A stretch of DNA of 64,000 bases from Limnomonas spitsbergensis. Lineage: Eukaryota; Chlorophyta; Chlorophyceae; Chlamydomonadales. The notes under the pieces were generated by a model. The model searched no databases. It was given only the letters and a program-made list of their open reading frames with translations, and was not told where the DNA came from. Made by a program: the position numbers and the translations under genes. Location: NCBI GenBank assembly GCA_037349105.1, contig JAYJMM010000075.1, forward strand, positions 1-64,000, given 5' to 3'. This document shows positions 41,101 through 53,263 of this stretch, piece by piece (the stretch's first letter is position 1; each line of letters starts with the position of its first letter).

Positions 41101-42440
41101 TTCAGACGTGCTGCCACTGCCTGCGGCTTTGTGCCAATCTGGTCAGCCAGCATGGCCAGGACCTCACTGCTTGGGCCTTGCTCTTGCACCACACCCATCA
41201 GGGCATAGTCGATAGCAGGTCCCTTCTGGGCCTCCCAAGGTAGATTCTGGGCAGTAAAGGAAGGGCAGACAGTGTTGACCGGAATGCATTGGAGGATCTA
41301 GGCTGTTTGTGTGCGACCAAATGAGGACTCACCTGCTGGCTTTCATCGTCACTGTCAGGAATGGTTTCGCCAGTGCTTGGGTCCGTGTAAAACATGCGCT
41401 TCCCGTGATCTCGAGCAAGTTCATTGTGCTTGAGAAAAGCCCACGAAACGAAGTTTGGAGGCTGCAGAATAAAGAGATTCGGTAAGCAGAGGGAAATTGG
41501 AAAGTAGATGAGAAAAGTTTCTCACCGGCTTGCATGTCGGAAGAACAGATGAGGTGACCCGTGATGTCCCTGCTGGAATATGTGAAGGAAGTACACCTCG
41601 GACGCTCACTGACTTTCTGTGAGTCATTTTCACTGCTCCAGAGGCGAAACCTACAGACGGTAAAATGCATGGATCATGTATTTTTCCATTTTCACCTAGG
41701 TCAATAGGGAAGGTGATGCATTTGACATAATCTGGCCTGGCCCCGTCATTCATCATGTTCATCCAGAAATACGGAAATACATGTCAGATTAGACATGAAG
41801 AGGCGTGGCTGTCATGGTTTTTGGACCTAAGCTGCAGGCCTCCAAAGCTCATGACTTTCTCGGCCAATTTGGAATGGTACGGTATGCTTGGTCACCGACT
41901 AGGATTTTCAGCCACAGAAAGATACAAGCTCATACCAGTAGGCTCATTCTGTTGCAAGGTTGATGAAGTCATTCCCCCATCCGAGGCCTCTGGAGTCGAA
42001 CCCCGTGTGGATGCAGGCCTCAAAATGGGGATTGTGTTTTGCCATGGGGCACTGGTTGCAGCCAAGTCCTTCAGTCTCAGCTCAATGTCTAACTGCAGAA
42101 GTGAGATACACATGAGTATCAAGTCAAGTCGTAAAAGGACAGGCATGGTTCAGCTGGGTCCTCTCTGGTTCAGTGGTTGAAATAGCAACACCCCCACATG
42201 ACAAAAAGTCGGACATAGAGATACAGAGGAAAATTCCAGTAAACTTCAATTACCTGGTTTCCTAGTATGATTGGCGGCGCAGACTCCCTTTGTAGACGGG
42301 AACTTTCGTGCTTGAGCTCCTGAAATCGCTTAATCATGTCTTTGCCTGACTCTGTGCGTTGAGGTCCGGTTGAAGGCTACAGTTGTATATCGTCTTAGAT
42401 TGAAGACGATTTCTCGCGAACACACCTTCTCTCTTGGCAT
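38159..42440 (-). CDS. Enhancer-of-zeste type histone H3K27 methyltransferase
   Basis: Catalytic subunit of Polycomb repressive complex 2. Seventeen exons could be joined in consistent phase for a 713-residue protein: 42426-42440, 42254-42376, 41936-42092, 41526-41650, 41333-41461, 41053-41246, 40853-40926, 40341-40667, 39967-40208, 39700-39842, 39439-39492, 39081-39283, 38884-38960, 38727-38821, 38588-38636, 38420-38511, 38159-38201. Visible: [15 protein letters not shown] region, [12 protein letters not shown] segment, SANT-like domain ([15 protein letters not shown]...CCAIARLM), pre-SET CXC region ([38 protein letters not shown]), and a C-terminal SET domain with [31 protein letters not shown]. 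The SET substrate motif reads NHDSKPN where EZH2 has NHSVNPN. It is divergent from KIN17. Confidence 0.93.
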
Positions 42441-42703
42441 GGTCGGAACCTTGCTTAGGATTGAAATCACTTGAACTGGACGGCACCGGCACGCTGTCCA
42501 TCTTCTAATGCCAGAACTATCTTTAACTTTAATAGACCTAGCATGTAGATCGAGACCAGCAATTCGAATTTAGTATACACCACTTCAGTTGGGAGGGGTT
42601 CCGACCCGAAATGGTTTCGGAACCGTATGGAGAGGGGATTTATTTATAACCTAGAGTCCCAATCTTCGAGGTGCTAAATTGCTTAAGTTGCCTGGTAGCA
42701 AGA
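42441..42703. promoter_or_regulatory. Short divergent intergenic region, likely shared promoter area
   Basis: Only 263 bp separate the start codons of the E(z) gene (minus) and KIN17 (plus), so their promoters must lie here or overlap the 5' ends. No specific element was identified. Confidence 0.5.
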
Positions 42704-45643
42704 ATGGGGAAGAATGATTTCATGTCGCCCAAAGCGGTGCGTTCGCGGTCCTTGTGAAGGTATCTTTGCCATGGAACTCCCTCCCACACTACTTCGTCGT
42801 TCGCAGATTGGGAACCGGATCAAGTCAAAAGGTTTAGGAAAGCTTCGTTGGTACTGTCAGCTGTGTCAGAAACAGTGTCGCGATGAGAACGGATTCAAGT
42901 GCCATCAGGTTGGACATGGGCAGAGGCGGGGCCTGTCCACCTGTCACGCACGAAGAATGGTGTAACCTATATATTAAACATTATTTTTCATTTCCTAACC
43001 TTGAGGGAATAAGGGGCCCTCTAGAAATGACGTCAAATCGCATGGCAACTACGACAATGGCATGGCAGGTACATGGTGCTTCTTGTGAGATACTTCCATA
43101 TGCTTGTGCTTGGACAGATGAGCGACAGCCACAGGAGGCAGATGGAGCTGTTTGGTCACAACCCCAACAGAGTGGTGGAGGACTACTCAGCAGAATTTGA
43201 AGCTGACTTCATGGACCACCTAAAGCGAGCGTGAGTCTCCAACTCTAGAAGGCTTGCATGTGTCATAAATGCTGATTTCTTTGCTGCAGTACATGATTAT
43301 GACCCATATTCTACATTAACGCACGCAGGCACCCTTTCAGCCGAGTTGCTGCAAAAGTGGTTTACAACGAATACATTGCGGATCGCGACCATGTCCACAT
43401 GAACAGCACAAAGTTTCTGACGCTGACGGGGTTTGTGCAGTACCTGGGAAGAGAGGGTGGGTGCTTGGGATTAGCTATCTTAAACTCTTAAACATGAATG
43501 ATTGTCTCTGCTTAACGTACATGCAGTGCTGACCTTTCTGTCATTTCCTTCATGACTTGTCTGTTGATGTTGCTTTGGCACAGGGAAGTGCAAGGTCGAC
43601 GAAACGCCCAAGGGATGGTTCATCACGCTAATTCAGAAAGATCCCATGGAGGTTTGTGACTGAGTGTTGGTAGCATCCCATCTCCAGGGTTTCTCATCTC
43701 ATGAGCGTGTCATCATTTAATCTGGGCTGAAATCATGGCATGGAAGGCCTCCTTAATCTGGCCTGAAATCATGGCATGGAAGGCCTCCTTAATCTGGGCT
43801 GAAATCATGGCATGGAAGGCCTCCTTAATCTGGGCTGAAATCATGGCATGGAAGGCCTCCTTAATCTGGGCTGAAATCATGGCATGGAAGGCCTCCTTAA
43901 TCTGGCCTGAAATCATGGCATGGAAGGCCTCCTTAATCTGGCCTGAAATCATGGCATGGAAGGCCTCCCTAATCTGGCCTGAAATCATGGCATGGAAGGC
44001 CTCCTTAATCTTTATTCATTTTTACGTGCCCTAGGATGCATGTCTGCTGAATATTGGTATGAGCAGCGCTGTGACATTGCTTGCTTGTTTTGCGCATCGA
44101 AGGAAATCGGCGAAGGGAAGCGCCTGAAGCGGGTTGTCGCGGAGAAAGAGGAGGAGGAGAGGCACTTAGCTTCGCTGCAGGACCAGGTGCGTTGGTCTGA
44201 CCTGATGGGTTGTCTGCAGCAATGTAATAATGAAACCTACAGCGGTGTGCCACTACTAGTGGTAGCTCTCATTGGCACACCTGGGAATATGGAACATAAT
44301 GGTAATGAATCCACTGCTAATTATTGTTGTCTATCTAAGGCTTCGGGTATCACTCTCATGACCGGGTTACACTGCTGTACTTTTGTGTGAAGGTGGCACG
44401 AGCTCGCAAGACTGCGCGCATTGAGGAGGAGCCTGTCTCAGCTCATGAGCTGAAGCGGGATGAGTTGCAGGGGCCTCTGGTGTTGGGCCTTGCTCATGGA
44501 GGAACAGCAGGCGGGCTGCCCGAGGGACCTGGCCAGTCAGGCCTCAACATCTTGCGAGCCCGTCTCTCAAGAGTAGTGCAGCCCACAAATGTTTTCCAGG
44601 ATGACGAGGAAGGTGAGCAGGGTGCAAGGGGTGATATGCAATTACGCCGCAATCCAGAAAATGTGTTATTAGTTACGGACCCTAACGGGTAAAGTAGCTG
44701 AATTTGCCTTGACATTACGGTGGCTTTAATTCAGCTACTGTAACGAACGTAACCGGCACAGCACTGGGTGCAAGGGGTGACACATCTGTGAGCCTTTGGA
44801 GAAAGGGGCCGATCGAAGGGGGTTTGTGACTGTCATGAAATCGCATGCAGAGATTAACATTTGCAAATGGTGTCTTTGATCAGAGGCTGCTGGCAAATCT
44901 GGGAGTGGCACCATTCCTGTCAAGCAGAGCAAGTTGGACGTGCTCATGCAGAAGGAGTTGGAAGCACGCGCTGCGCATGACAGGAATGAGGCTCCCAAGA
45001 AGCTGGACTATTGGCTAGCTCCAGGGATCGTGGTCAAAGTCGTAAGCAAGGAGCTGAAGGAGCATGGCTACTACAAACAAAAGGTTGGGAGGAAGACGTG
45101 GGCTGCACAGTTTCAACACATGGCCTTCATTTCAAGGGATTGTGTGATAAATTGACAAGCACTTGCAACTTCTTGATCACTTTCACGCCTACAGAAACAG
45201 TCAAGCCCTTTCCACCTTTTTTGTGACAGGGCGAGGTACAACGGGTCATCGATAAGTATGTTGGGGAGATTTCAATGTCGGATTCGGGGGATGTAGTACG
45301 AGTGGACCAACAGCAGCTGGAGACAGTTATCCCTTCCCCGGGTGGAAGCGTCCTGGTGAGTTTTGTGAGGTCCGTAATATCAGTCTTAAAACTACTTGAG
45401 GATATTGCCAGCTTCCATTCTCTGCCGTTTTTTGTCTTGGGTGCGGACCGTCGCCCAGCTTGTGAATCCTCCTGTTCTATTTCCTTGCTGTCCCAGGTGG
45501 TGAATGGCATGTACAGAGGGAGCCGTGGCACCCTGATGAGTATCAACACTGCCCGGTTTCAGGCCCAAATCAGCTTGGTGGATGGTGCAGGCAAAGGGAG
45601 AGAAGTCTGGATGGAGTATGAGGACATCTGTAAGCTGGCTTGA
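42704..45643 (+). CDS. KIN17: KIN17-like DNA/RNA-binding zinc-finger protein
   Basis: Ten exons join in phase to exactly 407 codons (406 residues; animal KIN17 is about 390): 42704-42736, 42807-42908, 43118-43230, 43329-43456, 43584-43651, 44103-44186, 44393-44612, 44884-45083, 45230-45355, 45497-45643. The N-terminus MGKNDFMSPKA, the C2H2 finger YCQLCQKQCRDENGFKCH with distal His in the next exon (MSDSHRRQ), and the winged-helix segment (YNEYIADRDHVHMNSTKF, GREGKCKVDETPKGWFI) are diagnostic. The C-terminus has the tandem SH3/KOW-like region (DYWLAPGIVVKVV...YYKQK; GMYRGSRGTLMSIN; EYEDICKLA). KIN17 is a nuclear protein linked to replication, DNA damage response and RNA processing. No frame lesion is seen. 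A 36-bp repeat array lies in intron 5. Confidence 0.95.
43719..44010. repeat. 36-bp minisatellite, 8 copies, in KIN17 intron 5
   Basis: The unit contains GAAATCATGGCATGGAAGGC; GGCATGGAAGG recurs at 43737, 43773, 43809, 43845, 43881, 43917, 43953 and 43989, exactly 36 bp apart. Copies differ mainly GGGC/GGCC after AATCT. The unit is in frame on both strands but lies between well-supported exons. Confidence 0.9.
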
Positions 45644-47050
45644 TGCTGATTTCCGAAACCTGGTGCTGACCAAGAATATCAGTCTAGTCGCTCTGCTGTC
45701 ACATCAGATTGTGTTAGTCTTGCATGGATATATTGATGACCCTCTGACCTTGCACATTTTTAATCGGCACATATCAACTTCATATAACTTGCCGCCATAT
45801 CAAATTATTTAAGTACATGTGCAACAATCTGCAATTCACAGGCTAAGAAACTCAATGTATTAATGAATGCTGACACTTCAAATTTGCTATATCCTGTGTG
45901 AACACAAGAATGTAGTTGAGGTCAGGTTTATGTGCCTTAAATATGGACTCCACCACGGGTGCGTAGAGCTGTAACTACTTGCAGGTCCGGGCATTTTACT
46001 CCTGCCCCGTACTCAACTTTGCCCTACACAAGCAAGCACAAAATGTTAGTGCATTTTGAGTACACTCTTTGATACGAATAGCACCAGCAACTTTGCAGAG
46101 CATGAATTGATTTGCGTGCACAGGTCTCATGATCCAACAAACAATGTATTATAAACCAGAAACAAGCAATGTCAACAAGACAACAACCCGTCAGCATCCC
46201 AGAAGTGAGCAACATACAGCAAATGAGAGATGAGACTTCAGTGAAGACCTCTAGGTAATTCTTCAACGCAGGGCGAATTGTCAGATGGAAGAGTGATCTC
46301 TCCCATCAGCAGCAGACATTACCTGGAGTCCATAGAGGAATGTCTCGCCGCCCATGGTTCTTTTTATGATGAAGACGGGGGTATGGGATCTGGTAGTGCC
46401 AAGCTACTTCGTAGCGTTGCTGAGCCTCAGTCACCTGAAGGCAAAAACATGTGCACTACATCAAGACCGCATCCAGAAGGGAATGGTCATCAAATTTAAA
46501 ACTAGGCTGGCCATGAGGTCAACACTACTGGTGATGGCCAAGCCATGGATCCTGGAGCATGATGGACCGGTGTGTACGTCCTTCCCCATTTCCGATAGGC
46601 GTCACTATGATGCATGGCATGACGCTAACTCATGTCATGCCCTGTTGGGCTGCCGGTCAACCAAAATGCTGACTGCATGCATCAGGGGTTCATCGTGCAC
46701 AGCCACCATGTCAGGTAAATATATTTTCGCCTGCAGCTGAGCTGATATGCTCAGAACTGATACAGCATCTGTGCAGTTCTATACTTGCAGACCTTTTGAC
46801 TGATGACTGAAGGATCCTGAAGACCTCGATTCTCCCTGAATATTCGCAGAGTCTCATTTTTCATGTATTGCTTCTCCTCAGACGGTCCCGGCCAAGTTCG
46901 ACTCGCTCGTAGGCACTGTCGATACCAATGCAGCACTAGTTTATGCAAGGCGTTCTCAGACATGTAATCTAGTTGAATAACGCAATTCCGAGACAATCGC
47001 GTCGCGGACCTTGGTAGCCTCAGGGTAGGAAGTGTGAAACCTGGTACGGG
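45644..47050. other. No recognised gene
   Basis: Follows the KIN17 stop. A few frames of 70-130 codons occur around 46270-46740 on plus, but none shows a known domain or a convincing exon series. Confidence 0.4.
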
Positions 47051-47055
47051 ACTGC

Positions 47056-47860
47056 TAGGGATGCTGAGGACCTCCCTTGCTTGGGACGACAGGGCAGTCC
47101 AAAGATGACGACGTAGATGCGCAGCTCCTCCAGGGGGAGCTTACATTCATGACCTCCCGAGCAGCAGCCCTGGCCACCCAGCTTGCCAAAATACGGGCTT
47201 CCCAGCACCCTCCCACCCCTCTGCCGCGCATGCCTCCATGCTCAGCAAGGGCGGTCAGCATTGAAGCCCTTGCAACCCGAGTGACAGCCCTCGAGGCCCG
47301 CCCTGTTGTGCTCCCACCTGTCCAGAGCAGGTCATATGCCACTGTCGCTAACAGTGGCCAACAACAACGTCAGCAGTCTATGCGCCCGCCACCGCAGCCT
47401 CCGGCCAGACCTGTTCCTTAGGGCATTGCTGCCTCCATGTCTCAGCGGTGATGCTTCGTGCTGGTGGGGTCACCGAGGAGATGACCGGCCTGTAGGGACA
47501 GCGTGGCCCCCCGGCTGCGGCTGCAGTTGCTGCGATCATCCATGCACGCCCGGCAGAGGGGGTCCGTGTCGTTGACGCCTTCCCCCTTGGCAAGGTCTTA
47601 CGGACCGACACCTCCCGCAAGTAGCTCATTTGTATAAACCCTGGCCCAGGCGGAGGCCCTGGTCTACGCTCGGTGCAAGCTGAAGGGAGTGAAATCGGCC
47701 TTCCATGACTCTTTGGGTCCCAGGGAGCGTGCCACCCACCGGGCTTGTAAGCCCACTTTCTTGGAGGCCCGCCGGCTGGGCCTCTCGGCCCAGTTCCACG
47801 GGGCCAAGCTGGTGGTCACCGATTTGGTGACCAAGAGGAAGTCTAACGTCTACCTTTAGG
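47056..47860 (+). pseudogene. Degenerate non-LTR retrotransposon ORF1-like segment
   Basis: An Ala/Pro-rich segment with a possible short coiled coil (47077-47421, ...AVSIEALATRVTALEAR...) is followed after stops and frame changes by a region near 47640-47857 reading ARCKLKGVKSAFHDSLGPRE and RLGLSAQFHGAKLVV. This resembles the nucleic-acid-binding C-terminal part of L1-type ORF1 proteins (Lkg...fD.L.pre...r......ar..g....f.ga.L.v). Several stops and shifts indicate decay. No endonuclease or RT is present nearby. Family assignment is by pattern only. Confidence 0.4.
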
Positions 47861-49846
47861 CGCCAGCTGCTCCCCGGGAGGCATCCCTATATATTTTTGA
47901 ACGTTCACTTAAACCTTAGGGTCGCTGTACCCCTTCTCGCCCACTTTGTGACTCAGTCCCTGGTTTGGTTGTGCTTGTCCTGTTTTGCGATTTCTGCTGC
48001 GTGATGTGTGGGCCTCGGGTAGTTTGGGCCTTTTGGCTGGCTGCTAGTTTGTGAGTTGTGTCTTTGTGGGTGGGGGGCCATGCCTTCAGGGATTCTTTCG
48101 CCCTTTGCCCTATTATTGTCTAGGCAGCTCCATTTCTGGCTTCCTGTCGGCTCTTGTCTCCTTTTGTAGGTTGGGCACATTTTTCTCGGTTTTGGTGGAG
48201 ACGTGCAGCCGCTTTCGGGTGGGATTCTGATGGTAGTGTGCTTAAGCTAGAGGGGTGTCGTGGCGGGGTCGTTTTTGTATACCTTTATCGAACGTTTTAC
48301 GTATGAGTTATTGCGGCCGTGTGAGTGCTTGTTGGTCGTGTGCCTTTCCTGTTCCTGCTCGCCTTTTCTCAGCTGCCGACGAGAGACCCATGCGCACCCG
48401 GGCTGTTTTATTGTGTGTCAGCGTCTCAGGCTTTCTAGGGCTGGGTGGCCGACCTCTCACCTTGTTAAGTCCAAAGAAAAGATGTAGATTGTCCAGATGT
48501 GCATGCATCCACTCATGTACCTGTTCGACCAGGTTAACTGCAACGGCATGGTCGCATAGAGCCATCTCATTCGCTGTCACCTCTTGCTTGCCAACCATGC
48601 ATGCCGGCAGGCCATTGGACGTCAAGTTTTGCATTCCCGGCGGTTTCTTTCTTTCTTTCTTGCATACTGTGCTTTGGCCAGCTCAATCTGATTAAGCCAT
48701 GCTTGGGTGTTTTCAATTTTCAATACCGGTAGATATTTATTTCTGCATTGTACTGTTTTATCAGTACGCACTCTGACAGGCACCACTGTATCTTTTGATT
48801 CAAGGCGTCCACCTCTTGAGAACATGAATCTTACAGCCCTGGAGAGCAGATCTTGCCAAAGCCAGAGAAAGTAAGACATTCTGGAGGAGAGAGTGCCCCC
48901 AATAATCAGACCAATCACTAGCAGAGCCCCGCACACCATATGCCCCCTGTCAATACAAATGGGGGACTTGTTTTACCTGTTTGTTTTTTTAATTGACCTG
49001 ATCGATGATAATGAGCCTATCGCACCGGAGAACTTGCCTTCCTTTATTTCCTCTTGTGCCTTCTCCATCGAGTTTACTAGATGACTTTTTGTTTGTCGAC
49101 GTGGTCGAGCTTTATTTGAGCAGGGCCCAGAGGTGTTACGTCATTAACATGTTTAAAACGGTGCATGCCCGCTGGGCCCTGCTGAACGCTCGACTGCGTG
49201 GGGCTGGTAGGGGATGACTAGGCTAAATTCGAGTCACCATGCACAGCCTGGGCCATGGTGCAGCCATGCCATCCTCCAATGTGAGGGGGCAGGAACATGT
49301 CTGCTTCGAGTGTTATATCGGCAAGGCAGCGGGGTGGGCAGGTTATTAGGCGGTGCCACAGACTTAAACCCGTTATAGCAGTTGTAATGCCATTGACGAA
49401 CTATACCAGTGCTGGCATGGGCGAGAGGCCCTGGCTTTTGTGAAGGTTGTGGTCGCACTTGTTGAGGCCCAGACTGGAGAAAGTATGTCCGTATTTTAAG
49501 TGTAGGGGGTATTTTCCTCTGCTTCTCTCTTCTTTTAGTTTTCAACAAGGCAGTTGGATGCCAGGGGGGTCAATCTTTGTTTGATCAAGGCCCAAAGGTG
49601 AGATGTCACTGGCTAGTTGCCATTGCATCAAGCCTACATTTCAGTACTTCCTGCAGTGGCTGAGGACCCGGGCTGGAGAACATGCTTAATCTCTTCAGCC
49701 AAAAACCAATCAACGATCCATGCCAAAAATATGTATGCGCTTGATACGGCGGAAGAAACCATCAGAATAAAAAATTCAATTATATGTCGATAAATGTCAA
49801 ATGCAGTTTTGGTGAACGATCAGGCTGATGCCAAGGCAGTAATTTG
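47861..49846. other. Gene-poor stretch, nothing recognised
   Basis: Includes G/T-rich sequence (47930-48240) and minus-strand frames at 48308-48634 and 48622-48939, the latter with a hydrophobic start (LLVIGLIIGGTL). They have no recognisable family and no clear splice partners. Confidence 0.4.
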
Positions 49847-49849
49847 AGT

Positions 49850-52800
49850 TTATGCATCCTTGGGAAGTAGCAGATGATCCATGGGCACACCCCGGGCCTT
49901 AGCCACCTCGTTCAAGCTTTTCAGCTGCTGCAGTCCCTTGACAGTGGCGCGGGCATTGTTCAGCAAGCTTCGGCAGCCCAGGCGCTTGGACGTTCTGCAC
50001 TCCGGCCAACTCCAACACTGCCTTGATGGAGCCACCAGCAATGACTCCGGTACCGTCTGATGCCGGCACAAGCACACAACGGGCAGCGTGGAACTTGGCC
50101 TCTATCCTGTGAGGAATCGTGTTGGCGCCGACCAGAGACACCTGGGGGGGAACAAATCAATATTGTAGACATCTGTTCATCCATTCCAAGGGGAGAACAT
50201 AACAGGCAATAGCTGCTACAGGTTGCCAGAAACACCTTAATCTCCTATCCAGATTTTACCCTCGGTTTTACCTGCACAATTTTACGGCAAAAGACTTCCA
50301 GTGCAAGTTTTTGCATGATCTATTTTAATCGCTTCGCTATCAAAAAGGCAGTAATTATGTTTTATTTGAGCCAGCGTTAAGTCTTCTGCATGGTCAATAC
50401 CGACCATGCAGGTACCCTTATGAGCAAAGGTGTGTTTCTGTAAACGGAGTTCACCACTTAGGGTTTAGGGTCATCACCAACTCACCCTGACAACGTTCCT
50501 CTTTGCGTCAACTAGCGCCCTCTTTGCGGCGACCGACACATCACGGCCAGCCATGCAGCCGACACCAACAAGGCCGTTCTGGTTGCCAACGATAGCTGTG
50601 CAACGGAATCCCATGATCTTGCCGCCCTTCACAACCTTAATACATGAACACAGACAACTAGTCTTGAGACAACGTCAGGACATCCAGCTGAGGTCCCACC
50701 CCACAACAGGATACGGCTTCCCACGTTGAAGGAGTGTGACTTGAACCAACCTTGGTCACACGGTTGAGCTCAATGATTCGCTCCACCCATTGCTCGTTAT
50801 CCTCCTCCTCCTCTTGGTACCCAACGATAGAAGGCTCATCGCCCTCCTAGGCTATCTGCTCAGCGTAGTCCTTAGCATAGTCCCTTTCCATGTCCGGAAG
50901 CTCCCCTAGATCCTCAGCAAAGACATCTGCAGTGAGCTCACCGTCAATCACCATCTGCTCTTGCGCCGCTCCTCCGCCTGAATGTCACATGCAGGACAAG
51001 GGAATCGGCAGCAGTCCGTTGACCTAGGTAAGCTGTTTACCGACCCACTGACCCACATGACAACCTCGCACAACGACAAGATAAGGTGGCTTTATACTAT
51101 AAATTCGTCACGCATGAGGCAACATACCTGTAGGAACTCATCAGCGGAGGTGATGTACTGGTCAAAAATCGCCAGCTGCTCAGCATCCGGCATGTCTTCT
51201 TCAGAAAAGTCATCAATGGCAGCCAGAGCGCGCAGCTCTTGCTTGATGTCCCTGATCTGGAAGTCGGCCTCCTCTTCAGCAGTGACACGCAGCTCATCTG
51301 CCTGTAAGGTAACAGAGAAAGACGAGGAGAGGCCTCCAACACAGTGAGCCAGGGTCATAAATGACAGAGGAGGGGGCATAAGTACAGGGAAGAACCCTAA
51401 ACCCTAAACCAGGAGAAGGAGGGGGTGAGGCCTCCAACTTCACAGTAAGGCAGGATCATCAATGACAGAGGAGGGAGCATAAGTACGGGGAAGAACCCTA
51501 AACCCTAAACCCTAAACCAGGATAAGGAGGGGGGAGGCCTCCAACTTCACAGTAAGGCAGGATCATAAATGAAAGAGGACGGGGCATAAGTACGGGGAAG
51601 AACCCTAAACCCTAAACCAGGAGAAGGTGAGGGTGAGGCCCCCAAAGGGCCCCTATCAACCCGACCCATCCTTCTGGAGACGTGCAGTCGTGCACGCACC
51701 AAAGCAATGTCCATATCGTCATCCAAGGCTTGGAATTGCGGCTCTGCAGCTGAAAAGATGGAAGCAATATCAGCATCATCATCCAGCTCAGCTTGGTCAT
51801 CGATGTCCACAGCCTCTCCATCAGCAGTGAACATGGCCTGGACCTTGTCCACAGTCATGTCCGAAGACCCACTGGCCGCCTCAGTCAGTGATCTCAAGTA
51901 CGCGTCCAAAGAGCTTTTCTCCAGCTTTGTCTCCTTATGCAGCAGCTGCGGGGCAGGGATCAGGAGTTCATCACAGCACGGCCAAAGGCTTTGTGTTGCG
52001 TATCAAAAAAGTTAGCTTTCTTATCAATCGATCAATCACAGGAAGGTCATGGTTCTGTGCTGAATGTGCAATTGCAGGTCAAAGAAGCCGTCTTACTTAT
52101 CAACAAGATAATTACAGGGTGGTCATGGTTATGCATTAAATGTTAAGCCAGCCTTCATTCTTATCATTAGATATATCACAGCATAATCTTGGTGTCATAC
52201 AGCGTGTCAAACTAGCCGTCTCTCTTGTCAGTGGCTGCTATCGGTCAGTGCCAAAGAAAAGTAGTGCACCTCTCACCATCTTGACGGGCATGGGGACCTC
52301 CTCCACCTCAAGCTCATCGAATGGCTGGTCGGCTACTGCATCCATGCGGGCTGATTCCTCCTGGCTGAACATGTCACTCTCTGGCATGTCGCTGGTGCTG
52401 ACATTGAAGTCTAGGGTCTTGAGGTCATCCTCAGTGACCTCATCACCGACGATCAGGTCCAGAATGTTGCGTGTCTGGTCATCGAGCTCGTCCATCTTGA
52501 GGATGTTGAAAGCAGACAGCACCTCTTTATCAGAAGGCAGTTCAATCCTGGAGCGGCGCACTGTGGCCAGCTTGTTGCGAGTTAGCTCATCACCAGCCTC
52601 CGGACAGGCATCCGCATCTGTCAACCAGTCCCAAACGCCCTGGCTGCCCACAAGCTGCGCGTCTGTCTCTCGGTCATAGCCGCTTCTGTATTCCTCTTCC
52701 AAGGCCGCCTCCATAACCATCTGATCCTCCATGAACCTGTCCAGCTCCTTCCCCTTGGCTGTCTGATCATCCTCATCCACCTCCTATCCCTCTCCCTTAC

Positions 52801-53263
52801 GGCCGCCTCGACGCTTCTTGGGTGCAGCTTCAGGAATACCAGCGATGTTAACTCGTCCGCATCATACGCCTCGTTGTTGTCGATGTCGTCGAAAGCATCA
52901 TGAAGCATCCTCCTCTCCGAAATCGTTGAAAATGAAATCTTCGTTGTGGGGAGGAGCAGCTCCACCCTCGTAATAAAAGCGCATGGCTGCCTCCACATCC
53001 GACGCAGCGTACTCGTTGTTCTTACGAGCATCGCTGATGCTAAACTCAAACTCAGGCACGGGAGCTCCGACATAGGGCTCTGCTGGCTCTGGCTCGGCGA
53101 CGTCAGGCTCAGCGACACGGCAAAGTAGGAGGCGGACAGGCTGTTGCTTGGTGACAGTAGCCCAACTGAGTTGGTGAAGGGCTTTACCCTGAGGTCTAGA
53201 CACACAATTTGTGACGGTGCCAACATTTTTCGCTGCCCGTTTCAAGAAACTGCTACTTGCCAT
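49850..53263 (-). CDS. Plastid ribosomal protein S5 (uS5c) with long acidic N-terminal extension; reading frame disrupted
   Basis: Component of the plastid 30S subunit, near the decoding site. The start at 53263 gives a transit-peptide-like [19 protein letters not shown]. The C-terminal half has the S5 fold: [127 protein letters not shown], stop at 49850. Between lie hundreds of residues of acidic sequence over several exons (53.2-51.1 kb). Unusually large plastid S5 is known in Chlamydomonas. Lesions: frame changes near 52900, 52845 and 49978, an unresolved phase conflict at the exon starting near 51021, and in-frame TAG codons at 52784-52786 and 50847-50849. It may be a decaying copy or reflect consensus errors; one TAG might be removed by a 56-bp intron. 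Confidence 0.78.
50457..50472. repeat. Telomere-like TTTAGGG pair in uS5c intron
   Basis: CTTAGGGTTTAGGGTC lies just beside the exon encoding VVKGGKIMG. It matches the plant-type telomere repeat. Telo-box motifs (AAACCCTA) are known promoter elements of plant translation-machinery genes, but this one is intronic. Confidence 0.6.
51325..51640. repeat. Tandem ~100-bp repeats each carrying a (CCCTAAA)n block
   Basis: Three units share AGGCCTCCAAC...ATAAATGACAGAGGAGG...GGGAAGAACCCTAAACC. The telomere-like blocks are at 51393-51410, 51494-51518 and 51601-51618 with 2 to 3 CCCTAAA each. Spacing is about 101 and 106 bp. They lie in an intron of the uS5c gene, between exons encoding acidic extension. 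Confidence 0.85.

Noticed and set aside
43713..43988. Minus-strand protein of MISGQIKEAFHA repeats
   Set aside because: Translation of the 36-bp intronic minisatellite inside KIN17; no independent gene evidence.
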